The translations under genes and the position numbers were made by a program. Source: Longicatena sp. (GTDB taxonomy: Bacteria > Bacillota_I > Bacilli_A > Erysipelotrichales > Erysipelotrichaceae). From it: a DNA stretch of 20,557 nt. The stretch is from positions 1 through 20,557 of the forward strand of contig JAHHST010000015.1 in assembly GCA_020025055.1 (NCBI GenBank), given 5' to 3'. Shown here piece after piece: positions 1 through 8,846 of this stretch (positions are counted from its first letter, which is position 1; each line of letters begins with the position of its first letter). Under the pieces are notes generated by a model. It saw only the letters and a list, made by a program, of their open reading frames with translations. It made no database searches and was not told where the DNA came from.

Positions 1-3000
1 GAAGCAGGAAAACCAGTTTTAGAACAAGCACAAGCTTTAAAAGTAGAATTTGAAAAATTACAACAAGCAGCTAAAGATTATCGTGAATTTACAGGTAATA
101 AGAGAACTTTAAATCAAATTATTTATTGGATTGATTGTTGGGATGATACAACAAGTGCAATTTTATCTTTCTTAGATTCTGTGATTGCGATAGAAAATGG
201 AAAAGAAAATTCATTCGTAGTGGAATCTTATTTAAAAGGACAAGAAAGTGTTGAAAAATCAGTTAGTCATAAATTTAAATATGTAGATCATTTCGAAAAA
301 GCAGTTGTTGGAAGATTATATATTACTCCATTTATGAATAAGATGGATCAACTTTTATCTGAAAAAGTTAGTTTGTTAATTAATCCTAATAAACAATTTG
401 TAAAATATATTACAAATCGAGATGATGATCCAGAAGGAAGTATTAAAAATGTAATGGATAATGATCCAAATACAGAAATTATCTATAAGCATCCTGCAGA
501 AATTAAACAAGGTACTTATGTTGGAATTTCCTATGCAAAGCCAATAAACATTAATAAAGTGATCTTTAGAATGGGACAAAAAGGTAATGCTTTAGATACT
601 TTCACAAAAGGTAAACTTGAATATACAGAAGATGGTAAGGAATGGAAAGCTGTTAATGATAAAATTTATTCACCTACTGCAAATGTAGAAGAATCTAATT
701 TAAATTTAAAAAATGTTAGAGGCATCCGTTTAATAGCAACAGAAGCTGTTCCTGACAAATGGCTAGGTGTGAAAGATATCGTAATTAATCCAGAAGAAGA
801 AAATGATGTTGAAAACAAAACAACAATTTCAGTAGATAAAATAGGAGTTCAACAAGGAGAATTATCAAATGTAACTGATAAAAATATGAATTCATATGCA
901 CATTTCGCGGAAAATCCATATAAAGCACAAGGAGCAGAACATGAAGACTATATTCCTAAAGATGCGACTGTTACTTTAACTTTTAATCGTCCTAAAGTAC
1001 TAGAATCAGTACATATAAAACAAGATACTGGAGATAAATTAACAAAATATGCATTAGAATATAGCGAAGATGGAAATACATGGGAAAAATTAAAGGAATA
1101 CAATGGAGATGCGGATGCTACATATAAAGTGAAAGACAATATTAAAGCAAAAGCTGTTCGTATTCGTAATTTAGAATTACATCTTCAAAGTAATAAGAAA
1201 CAAGGTTATTGGTGGAAGTTGTTTGATTTTAATGTTGTTGAAAAAGCAGGATCATTAAAACCAGCAACAACAAAAAATATTTATACAAATACAAATGCAC
1301 CTATTAAATCAAGATATGAAGAAGCTCGTTGTGAATTAGTTGCAAATAAAGATATTACTTTAGAAAAAGATCAATATATTGGTTTAGATTTAAAACGTAT
1401 TAAAGACTTAAATTCAATTGAAGCAGACGTTGTAAAAGATGATACGATTCAATTACAAGTTTCTAAAAATGCGTTAGATTGGATCGATGTTAAAGATCTT
1501 CAAGAAGTAAGCAAATTAGATGCACGTTATGTTCGTTATGTGAATAAAGGCACTTCTGCAACTATTCATGTTAAAAAATTTGTAGTGAATTCAAATGAAA
1601 TTAGTGGACCATTCTTGCATGATTCAACAATAGGTATTAACTCAAGTTGGGGTGTAAAAGAAGATTCTAGAAATAATGGTGCTGCATTTGATGGCAATGT
1701 AGAAACAACTACAGAATTTGCTGATTTACCTCAAAAAGGACAATTTATTATATACGATTTAGGACAAGTACGTACGATTAAAAAATTAGAATTATTTGCA
1801 CAGGATAAAGCAAAAAACTATATTCGTGATGCAAAAATTCAAATATCTTCTGATTTAAATAACTGGACTGATGTTGTTACTATCGGAGATGGAGAAGAAA
1901 ATAAAAATGATTCAGAAACCACATGTATTAACTCTGGTGCAGGATATATAGCAAGTAGTAAATATCCTAACAAAGTATCAGTTTCAGGTACAATTGAACC
2001 TACAAAAGCACATTATATTAGAATTTATATGACTGCATCAAATAATAATCGTGCTGTATTATTTAATGAAATAATGATTAATGATGGAGAATATGTTCCT
2101 GTAATTAATGATCCAACATTCCATGCTACAGAATTAGAACAACAAGGACATACTCCTCAAAAAATGTTTGATGGAAGTTTAACAACATCTTATAAACCTT
2201 CTACAAATAAAGCTGGAAATATTACATATACACTTTCTGAAAATCTAAATATTAATCGTCTTAATATTTTACAAAAATCAATTAGTAATGCAGAAGTTGA
2301 AGCGTTTGTGGAAAAAGACGGAAATAGAAAATGGGTAAATATCGGTACATTAAATAAAGCATTAAATGAATTAGCTATTGATGCAGATTATGTATTAGAA
2401 ATTAAAATTTCTTGGGAAAATGGAGAGAAAGTTAATCTTTCTGAAATCATTCCATTTAGAGATGATAAATTAGTATTTGCAAATAAAGATGCATTACAGG
2501 CAGCAATTGCTAAAAAACCTGCAAAAGAAGAAAATGCATATACAAGCGAAAGCTGGAATGCTTATAAAGAAGCATTGTTAAATGCTAAAAACATTAATTC
2601 AAAAATGACTGCAACACAAGAAGAAGTAGATCAAGCTACAAAAGCTTTAGTTAATGCTTTTGGTAAGTTAGAAGAAAATCCAGATGTTACTCCAGTTGAA
2701 CCTAGTAAACCAACAATTAATAAAGATCAATTAAATGATGCAATTGCAAAAGAACCTGCAAAAGGTGAAAATGCATATACAAGTGAAAGCTGGAAAGCAT
2801 ACTTAGAAGCATTAGAAAATGCAAAAGAAGTAAGTGCTAAAAAAGATGCAACTCAAAAAGAAGTTGATTCTGCAAAAGATGCATTGATTTCTGCTATGAA
2901 TGCATTAAAGGAAAAGGAAGATTCAACTCCAAATAAACCAGAAGTTCCAACAAAACCTAATACAGACCAATCAGATAATGGACAAGTGGAAGAAGAAACA

Positions 3001-3105
3001 CCAGCAACTGGTGTATCAACAAACACAGCATTATTATGGAGTGTAATGTTTGGAGCAGGTGCTTTAGCACTAGTATCAAAGAAACGTCGTAAATTGATGA
3101 AATAA
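1..3105 (+). CDS. Wall-anchored multi-domain glycosidase, C-terminal part (GH84-type hexosaminidase/hyaluronidase likely); 5' end outside window
   Basis: The reading frame is open from base 1, so the true start and the catalytic domain lie upstream. By window codon number: 1-125 is a helical region (IIYWIDCWDD, KYVDHFEKAVVGR) resembling the post-catalytic helical domain of GH84 enzymes. Codons 127-820 form a series of about five beta-sandwich, F5/8C- or CBM32-like modules, seen as YTEDGKEWKAV, YSEDGNTWEKL, RYVRYVNKG, IQISSDLNNWTDV and MFDGSLTTS. Codons 827-895 and 905-970 are two FIVAR-type repeats that share NAYTSESW. A Pro-rich spacer follows, then the sorting signal TPATG at 1000-1004, a hydrophobic segment and a KKRRK tail. 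The protein should be secreted, anchored to the wall by sortase, and act on GlcNAc-containing glycans. The GH84 assignment is from memory of family patterns and the active site is not visible. Being a C-terminal sortase substrate with glycan-binding modules is well supported. Confidence 0.8.
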   Translation, partial: EAGKPVLEQAQALKVEFEKLQQAAKDYREFTGNKRTLNQIIYWIDCWDDTTSAILSFLDSVIAIENGKENSFVVESYLKGQESVEKSVSHKFKYVDHFEKAVVGRLYITPFMNKMDQLLSEKVSLLINPNKQFVKYITNRDDDPEGSIKNVMDNDPNTEIIYKHPAEIKQGTYVGISYAKPININKVIFRMGQKGNALDTFTKGKLEYTEDGKEWKAVNDKIYSPTANVEESNLNLKNVRGIRLIATEAVPDKWLGVKDIVINPEEENDVENKTTISVDKIGVQQGELSNVTDKNMNSYAHFAENPYKAQGAEHEDYIPKDATVTLTFNRPKVLESVHIKQDTGDKLTKYALEYSEDGNTWEKLKEYNGDADATYKVKDNIKAKAVRIRNLELHLQSNKKQGYWWKLFDFNVVEKAGSLKPATTKNIYTNTNAPIKSRYEEARCELVANKDITLEKDQYIGLDLKRIKDLNSIEADVVKDDTIQLQVSKNALDWIDVKDLQEVSKLDARYVRYVNKGTSATIHVKKFVVNSNEISGPFLHDSTIGINSSWGVKEDSRNNGAAFDGNVETTTEFADLPQKGQFIIYDLGQVRTIKKLELFAQDKAKNYIRDAKIQISSDLNNWTDVVTIGDGEENKNDSETTCINSGAGYIASSKYPNKVSVSGTIEPTKAHYIRIYMTASNNNRAVLFNEIMINDGEYVPVINDPTFHATELEQQGHTPQKMFDGSLTTSYKPSTNKAGNITYTLSENLNINRLNILQKSISNAEVEAFVEKDGNRKWVNIGTLNKALNELAIDADYVLEIKISWENGEKVNLSEIIPFRDDKLVFANKDALQAAIAKKPAKEENAYTSESWNAYKEALLNAKNINSKMTATQEEVDQATKALVNAFGKLEENPDVTPVEPSKPTINKDQLNDAIAKEPAKGENAYTSESWKAYLEALENAKEVSAKKDATQKEVDSAKDALISAMNALKEKEDSTPNKPEVPTKPNTDQSDNGQVEEETPATGVSTNTALLWSVMFGAGALALVSKKRRKLMK

Positions 3106-3158
3106 TTTTTTGATAAAGTCTTTTATAGATAGTTAATTATATTTAATAGATGAATTAT

Positions 3159-3209
3159 AAAGTGAATTTTCAAGTTTGGATATTCCAAAGGATGAAAGTT
3201 CACTTTTTT
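3159..3209 (+). terminator. Rho-independent terminator of the first glycosidase gene
   Basis: AAAGTGAATTTTC (3159-3171) pairs with GAAAGTTCACTTT (3194-3206), 13 bp with one G-U pair. A nested TTTGGA/TCCAAA stem lies inside, and a T-run (to 3209) follows. It sits 54 bases after the stop codon and separates this gene from the GH20 gene. Confidence 0.85.
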
Positions 3210-3351
3210 CTATGGGAGAATTTATTATTAAACATATAAAAATAAACTTCATGTGATGATTGTAATTATTTATAGAAAAATACATAATTAGGAACTATAA
3301 ATACAGTAAGTTTAATAAAGTAAAAAATTCACAAATATTAATTGCAAGAGT

Positions 3352-3365
3352 AGTAAACGCTTGCA
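3352..3365 (+). promoter_or_regulatory. cre-like site (CcpA operator) of the GH20 gene
   Basis: AGTAAACGCTTGCA closely fits the Bacillota catabolite-responsive element (TGWAANCGNTNWCA), with mismatches at the first base and at the W position, and an intact AAACG/CGCTT core. It lies directly upstream of the -10 box at 3374, covering the -35 region, so bound CcpA would be expected to repress. Repression by preferred sugars is inferred from the position. Confidence 0.6.
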
Positions 3366-3370
3366 TTTGG

Positions 3371-3379
3371 TGATATAAT
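3371..3379 (+). promoter_or_regulatory. Extended -10 promoter of the GH20 gene
   Basis: TGATATAAT is a perfect TATAAT with the TG extension. No good -35 box lies 16-18 bases upstream (TAGTAA at 3351-3356), as expected for an extended -10 promoter. The start codon is about 24 bases downstream, with AGGAGG at 3391-3396 in between. Confidence 0.65.
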
Positions 3380-3402
3380 TAAAGTGAGATAGGAGGGAAA
3401 TT

Positions 3403-6400
3403 ATGAAATTAAATATTTCAAAATGCATGAAAATGTTAGTGGCATGTGCAATGTTAGTTACAACTTGCATTAATGGGTCATTAACTTTGAATGCGCAAAC
3501 AAAGGCTAATGCTGAAAATGTACTGGGAGAAAATTTGGCTTTACACAAAACAGCAGTAGCAAGTGGTGAAGAAGCACCTAGCGTTACATCTAGAAATGCA
3601 ACCGATGGTAATACGAAGGATGGTAATTCTAGATGGGGGAGTGCTAGAGGTAAGGGTCCACATTGGATTTATGTTGATTTAGAGGCAGAAAAAGAAGTAA
3701 AAACTGTTAGGCTATTTTGGGAAAATAGAAAAGCAACTGCTTATAAAATTCAAATTGCTAATACAACTAATGCACCTAAAGACAATGAATGGAAAACTGT
3801 AAAAGAGTTTAAAGGTAGACCTGCTTCAGTGAATGATGTAATAACGTTTGATAAAGCTGAAAAAGCACGTTATGTACGTTTGTATGTAGATAGTTTTACT
3901 GAAGTTGATCCTGATGGAGCAACAGCTACATGGAATACAGTTTCTATTTATGAAATGGAAGTGTACGGAAATAGTTTTCAAGATCCAAAGGAAAATGTAG
4001 CCTTAAGAAAAACAGCAACATCAGATTCAAATGAAATTGCATCTTTAAATGCATCTAAAGCTGTTGATGGAGATAAAACAAACAAAGACTCAAGATGGTC
4101 AAGTGCCGTGAATCATAATGAACACTGGATAGCTGTAGATTTAGGACAAACAAGAACAATCAAAACAGTACGCATTTACTGGGAAACTAGAAAAGCGAAG
4201 AATTATAAAATTCAAACATCAAGTGATGGAAAAACATGGGATGATCAAGCTTTATTTAAAACATATCCAAAAGATAAAACGCAAGATATTGTGCTAAAAA
4301 ACGCAGTGAATGCGCAACATGTGCGTTTACTTATTAGTGAATTCGATGGTAAAGATCCAGATAGTGGTTCAAGTTGGGATACAATTTCTATTTATGAAAT
4401 GGAAGTGTATGGTGGAGAATTAAAACCAGAAGTTTCAATGGATAGTATTTTACAAGGTATTAAAGTAACAAATCCTGAAAAAGGAGATCAAAAGTTAAAT
4501 GTTACATTACCTAAAGTTGAAGGATATGAAGTTAAATATAACGGAACAGATTTAGAACAAGTAATTGATGATAAATTAAATATTCATCAACCAATCGTTG
4601 ATAAAACAGTAAAAGCTTCATTTAAAGTAACTAAAACATCAACTAAAGAGTATAAATTTAGAGAAATTGATGTAAAAGTTCCAGGAGAATATACTGTTGC
4701 AGAAAATGATAACAAAGCTCCAAATATTTTACCTGAACTTCAAGAATGGAAGGGAAATACAGGAGTATTCACATTTGAAGGAACTAGTAAAGTTATTTAT
4801 ACTAATGATGCTTTAAAAGCAGCGGCTACTGCATTAGTAAATGATTATAAAGTCATTACTGGAAAAACTATTACTGCTGTAAAAGGAGATGTTTCAAGCG
4901 CAGTTAATGGAGATGTAGTATTATCATTAACTACAGATAAAACAAAAGGATTAATGGATGAGGGGTATTTATTAACTGTTAATAATAAAGTTTTAGTTGA
5001 AGCAGAAACTGCGCAAGGTGCATATTTTGCAACTCGTACAATTTTACAAAGTATTAAAACAACTGATAATATTCCTTGTGGTGTAGCAAGAGATTATCCA
5101 TTATATAAAGTTCGTGGATTTATTCTTGATGTTGGACGTAAAACATTTACTATGGATTTCTTAGAAGATGTTGTTCAAGAGATGGCTTGGTATAAAATGA
5201 ATGATTTACAAGTACATTTAAATGACAACTACATTTTCTTGGAAAACTATACTAAAACTGGAAGAGATCCAATGACAGCTTATTCTGGATTCCGTTTAGA
5301 ATCTGATATCAAAAAAGGCGGAAATAATGGATTAAATCAAGCAGATTTAACTAGTAAAGATGTATTCTATACAAAAGATGAATTTAGAACATTTATTAAA
5401 GACTCAAGAAACTATGGTGTTAATATTGTTCCTGAATTTGATACACCTGCTCACTCATTAGCATTAACTAAAGTTCGTCCTGATTTACGTACTGGAACAA
5501 ATGGTAGAGAAAATGACCATTTAGATTTAAGAAATCAGTATGACAAATGTATTGAATTTGTTCAAAGTATTTTCAATGAATACATGGGTAAAGATTTAGC
5601 TAATCCTGTATTTGATAGTGAAACTATAATCCATATTGGTGCTGATGAATATACTGCAGATAAAGAAGCTTATCGTAAATTTACTGATGAAATGTTAAAA
5701 TATGTACAAGCTAGTGGTAGAACAGCACGTGTTTGGGGAAGTTTGAGTAGTTTAACAGGTACAACTCCAGTATTAGCAAAAGATGTTCAAATGAACTTAT
5801 GGAATACTGGTTGGGCTAACATGGATAAAATGTATGAACAAGGATTTGATTTAATCAACTGTGATGATGGACAATATTATGTAGTTCCTAATGCTGGTTA
5901 TTATTATGATTACTTAAATGATAATACATTATATAATAATGCTATAAATAAACAAAATACTACTATTCCAAATGGTGACAAACAAATGGCTGGTGGAGCT
6001 ATTGCAGTATGGAATGATATGATTGATGAAAAAGATAACGGAATTAGTGAATATGATGTATATGATCGTATTCGTAATGCAATTCCATTATTCGGTGCAA
6101 AAACTTGGGGTAAAAACCAAAAAGATTTAAATGCTGCAAAAGAAACTAGAAAACTACTAGGAGATGCTCCTCAAACAGATTTTGGTTATCGTTTTGATAG
6201 TGTTAATGATGAGTATTTAAATTTATCAATGGATGAATTAAAAGATTCATCAGCTAATAAAGTTGAAATTATGAATGGAAAAAATAGTTCAGTTGTAAAT
6301 GTCGATGGAAGAAAGGCTTTAAAATTGAATGGAAAAGAAAGCTATATCAATACATCTTTAAAAACAATTGGATTAGGAAATGATTTAAGAGTAAAAGTTA

Positions 6401-8424
6401 AGAGAACTAGTGATTCAAAAGACGAACAAATTTTATTTGAAAGTCCTTATGGAACAATTAAAGCAGTTCAAAAAGGAACTGGAAAAGTTGGATTCACAAG
6501 AGAAAATCATGATTATTCATTTGATTATACTTTACCTGTAAATGAATGGGTAGAATTAGAATTCAAGAATGTTTTAAATAGAACTACATTACTTGTAAAT
6601 GGTGAAGTGGCAGATGTTTTAGGGGATAATGATAAAGCAGCAGGACGACCATTACTTGCTACAACAATGATCCCAATGCAAACAATTGGTAGTAAAACTA
6701 ATGCTTTCATTGGTTATGTTGATGATATTCGTCTTGGAAAAGATAATACATACAATTCAACAATGGAATTAGATTATGAAGTATTAAAAGCAAATGCTAT
6801 TTTAAATAAAAATAACGAAGCTATACTAAATCCACTTATTAAAAAAGCAGATAAAGTATTTGAAAAATTTAATCCAACAAAAGCTGAAATTGATGCTTTA
6901 GTAAAAGAATTTAAATCAGCACTTCAAGAAATTGAATGTGAAAAAGCAGATTATTCAAGAGTAGATGCTTATGTAGCATTAACAAAAGATTTAAGTAAAT
7001 TCACAGATGAAACAGCAAAAGATGTTAATAAAGCATTAAAAGGAATTCGTAGAGAATTGCCTAAACAAAATCAAAATATTGTTGATAGTTATGAAAAAGC
7101 ATTAAGAGCAGCTTTAGATAACCTAAAGGCAAAAGAAGATATCGATAAAAATTATGTAGATAATTCATTAATTAAAGCAACTGCATCAAGTTCTCATCCT
7201 GATGGATCTTCACCAGATAAAGCATTTGATAATGATCCTAATACTATGTGGCATTCAGAATGGAGTCAAAAGTGTCCACACTGGATTAATATGGAATTTG
7301 CAGAAGCACAAACAGTTGATGGAATTACATATTTACCACGTCGTTCAGGTTTAAATGGAAATCTTACAAAATATGAAATTTTAACAAGTAATGATGGAAA
7401 AACATTTACTAAAATTAAAGAAGGTACATTAAAAAATACTAATGAGGAAAAACAAATTACTTTTGACAAAGTAACAACAAAACATTTACGTATTAAATAT
7501 GTTGAAGCACCTAATAATAATGGTTCTGCTGCTGAAATTAAAGTTCATTTAGCAAGAGTGATTCCTGATATTGAAGGATTAACTTCAGCTATTAATGATG
7601 AAAAATTAATTCACAATGTTGGATATACTAAAGAAACATGGGATAAATTTAGTAAAACTTTAAATGATGCAATCGCATTGTCAAAAGAAGAAAATGCAGA
7701 TGTAAATGCTGTTGAAATGATGAAAGTTCAATTACAGGTTGATCGTGTTGCATTAACATTAAATAGTAAAGATGCAGATAAAGCAATGATTGAAGAAGCA
7801 ATTAAAAAGGCTGAAGATAAATTAAGTAAAGTTACTACAAGTAGTGCAAAAGATTTAATTAGTGCAATCAATAATGCTAAAAAATATTTAGAAAGCGGTA
7901 CAACAGAAGTTAGTTTAAAAGCTGTAGAAGAATTAAATAAAGAAATGAATTCTTCAAAACTTGTTTTACGTGGAAATGTTGCTGCATTAAAAGATGTAGT
8001 TGATGCTAATGCTAATCGTAAACAAAATGATTATAACGTTAGTGAAGAACAATGGAATAAGTTTGTAGAAGCATTAAATAATGCAAAAGCAATTGTTGCA
8101 GACAATAGCGATAAATCACAAGCAGAAGTAGATGCAGCTAAAGCAGAATTAGAAAAAGCAATTGCAGTATTAGATGATAATAAAGGACAAACTGATCCAA
8201 CAAATCCAGATACAGTTAATCCTGGAAATCCAGGTACTGATCAAAAACCAATGGATCCAACTCCAGAAAAACCTGTAATTCCTACAAAACCAAATAACGA
8301 TACAGCGGAAGTAGAAACACCAACAACAGGTGTATCAACAAATTCTGCAGTGTTGTGGAGTGTGTTATTAGGAGCTGGTGCACTTGCAATGTTATCTATT
8401 AGACGTCGTAAAATGTATAGATAA
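3403..8424 (+). CDS. Secreted, wall-anchored GH20 glycosidase (beta-N-acetylhexosaminidase or lacto-N-biosidase) with CBM32 modules
   Basis: A 1673-residue surface enzyme cleaving terminal beta-linked HexNAc (or lacto-N-biose) units. The start ATG has AGGAGG 6 bases upstream. Residues 1-37 are a signal peptide. Two tandem CBM32/F5-8C domains (about 42-188 and 197-338) both end in IYEMEVYG. A linker leads to the GH20 N-terminal domain (about 440-560), then the catalytic barrel (about 565-920) with RGFILDVGR at 571, EFDTPAH at 678 and the acid/base motif HIGADE at 744-749 (D748, E749). A lectin-like (LamG/ConA) domain spans about 930-1115, helical repeats about 1125-1245, a third CBM32 about 1250-1385 and FIVAR-type helices to 1590. 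The sorting signal TPTTG is at 1639-1643. GH20 plus a lectin-like domain plus CBM32 recalls bifidobacterial lacto-N-biosidase LnbB, but the substrate cannot be settled by eye. Transcribed alone, probably under CcpA control. Confidence 0.93.
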   Translation: MKLNISKCMKMLVACAMLVTTCINGSLTLNAQTKANAENVLGENLALHKTAVASGEEAPSVTSRNATDGNTKDGNSRWGSARGKGPHWIYVDLEAEKEVKTVRLFWENRKATAYKIQIANTTNAPKDNEWKTVKEFKGRPASVNDVITFDKAEKARYVRLYVDSFTEVDPDGATATWNTVSIYEMEVYGNSFQDPKENVALRKTATSDSNEIASLNASKAVDGDKTNKDSRWSSAVNHNEHWIAVDLGQTRTIKTVRIYWETRKAKNYKIQTSSDGKTWDDQALFKTYPKDKTQDIVLKNAVNAQHVRLLISEFDGKDPDSGSSWDTISIYEMEVYGGELKPEVSMDSILQGIKVTNPEKGDQKLNVTLPKVEGYEVKYNGTDLEQVIDDKLNIHQPIVDKTVKASFKVTKTSTKEYKFREIDVKVPGEYTVAENDNKAPNILPELQEWKGNTGVFTFEGTSKVIYTNDALKAAATALVNDYKVITGKTITAVKGDVSSAVNGDVVLSLTTDKTKGLMDEGYLLTVNNKVLVEAETAQGAYFATRTILQSIKTTDNIPCGVARDYPLYKVRGFILDVGRKTFTMDFLEDVVQEMAWYKMNDLQVHLNDNYIFLENYTKTGRDPMTAYSGFRLESDIKKGGNNGLNQADLTSKDVFYTKDEFRTFIKDSRNYGVNIVPEFDTPAHSLALTKVRPDLRTGTNGRENDHLDLRNQYDKCIEFVQSIFNEYMGKDLANPVFDSETIIHIGADEYTADKEAYRKFTDEMLKYVQASGRTARVWGSLSSLTGTTPVLAKDVQMNLWNTGWANMDKMYEQGFDLINCDDGQYYVVPNAGYYYDYLNDNTLYNNAINKQNTTIPNGDKQMAGGAIAVWNDMIDEKDNGISEYDVYDRIRNAIPLFGAKTWGKNQKDLNAAKETRKLLGDAPQTDFGYRFDSVNDEYLNLSMDELKDSSANKVEIMNGKNSSVVNVDGRKALKLNGKESYINTSLKTIGLGNDLRVKVKRTSDSKDEQILFESPYGTIKAVQKGTGKVGFTRENHDYSFDYTLPVNEWVELEFKNVLNRTTLLVNGEVADVLGDNDKAAGRPLLATTMIPMQTIGSKTNAFIGYVDDIRLGKDNTYNSTMELDYEVLKANAILNKNNEAILNPLIKKADKVFEKFNPTKAEIDALVKEFKSALQEIECEKADYSRVDAYVALTKDLSKFTDETAKDVNKALKGIRRELPKQNQNIVDSYEKALRAALDNLKAKEDIDKNYVDNSLIKATASSSHPDGSSPDKAFDNDPNTMWHSEWSQKCPHWINMEFAEAQTVDGITYLPRRSGLNGNLTKYEILTSNDGKTFTKIKEGTLKNTNEEKQITFDKVTTKHLRIKYVEAPNNNGSAAEIKVHLARVIPDIEGLTSAINDEKLIHNVGYTKETWDKFSKTLNDAIALSKEENADVNAVEMMKVQLQVDRVALTLNSKDADKAMIEEAIKKAEDKLSKVTTSSAKDLISAINNAKKYLESGTTEVSLKAVEELNKEMNSSKLVLRGNVAALKDVVDANANRKQNDYNVSEEQWNKFVEALNNAKAIVADNSDKSQAEVDAAKAELEKAIAVLDDNKGQTDPTNPDTVNPGNPGTDQKPMDPTPEKPVIPTKPNNDTAEVETPTTGVSTNSAVLWSVLLGAGALAMLSIRRRKMYR

Positions 8425-8472
8425 AATATAATATAATTAATATTTCAAATTAGATTATATAATTAAAAGACT

Positions 8473-8531
8473 AAGGTCCAATTAGGTATAAATTAAGTAA
8501 ATTTATATCTGTTGGATCTTTTCTTTTTTTT
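8473..8531 (+). terminator. Rho-independent terminator of the GH20 gene
   Basis: AAGGTCCAA (8473-8481) pairs with TTGGATCTT (8512-8520). Inside it AGGTATAAATT pairs with AATTTATATCT over 11 bp. A T-rich run (TTTTCTTTTTTTT) follows. This is an unusually long, two-part stem about 50 bases after the stop codon. Confidence 0.85.
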
Positions 8532-8545
8532 GATGATATAACAAC

Positions 8546-8574
8546 TTGACACCAATTGATGTATGCGGTATCAT
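8546..8574 (+). promoter_or_regulatory. Putative sigma-A promoter far upstream of the GH123 gene
   Basis: TTGACA (8546-8551), 17-base spacer, TATCAT (8569-8574). Consensus -35 and good -10 at ideal spacing. If used, it gives a leader of about 265 bases before the GH123 start codon. Confidence 0.6.
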
Positions 8575-8591
8575 TGATTTATGCAATCAAT
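8573..8591. repeat. Inverted repeat overlapping the start of the putative GH123 leader
   Basis: ATTGATT-TATGC-AATCAAT is a perfect 7-bp inverted repeat with a 5-base centre. It overlaps the -10 box and the expected transcription start of the 8546 promoter, a position typical of a repressor operator. It could also form a hairpin at the 5' end of the transcript. The regulator is unknown. Confidence 0.5.
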
Positions 8592-8738
8592 TAAATTGAA
8601 GTATATTTTTACTATAAAGGAGTGATTTTTTACTATAAATATAGAAAATGTTTTGTGATTTGTAAGTACAATGTTGAATAATTAATAGTAAAAATTATAA
8701 ATGTTATTCATGCGAAATCTATTTGTTATAGATATTTT

Positions 8739-8773
8739 TGTACACTAGTGGAGTACATGATTTTTAATATAAT
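8739..8773 (+). promoter_or_regulatory. Possible proximal promoter/operator of the GH123 gene
   Basis: TATAAT (8768-8773) lies 79 bases before the start codon without a well-placed -35 box. Just upstream is the imperfect inverted repeat TGTAC (8739-8743)/GTACA (8753-8757), which could bind a regulator. Weak evidence. Confidence 0.3.
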
Positions 8774-8846
8774 AGAAAATATGTTTTTTATATTAGAATT
8801 ATGTGACTTTTTTTAAGTTTTAATCTAATTTAGGAGAGATAATGTT

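Larger units (their letters stand above)
8532..8846. other. Intergenic region upstream of the GH123 gene
   Basis: No gene is evident in these 315 bases. The stretch holds a promoter-like pair (TTGACA/TATCAT at 8546-8574), an inverted repeat at 8573-8591, and a direct repeat TTTTTACTATAAA at about 8607 and 8627 that flanks AAAGGAGTG, a ribosome-binding-like sequence with no usable start codon at the normal distance. The GTG inside that sequence would open only a 19-codon frame. A second -10-like TATAAT is at 8768, close to the GH123 start. No cre-like sequence was found. Confidence 0.6.
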
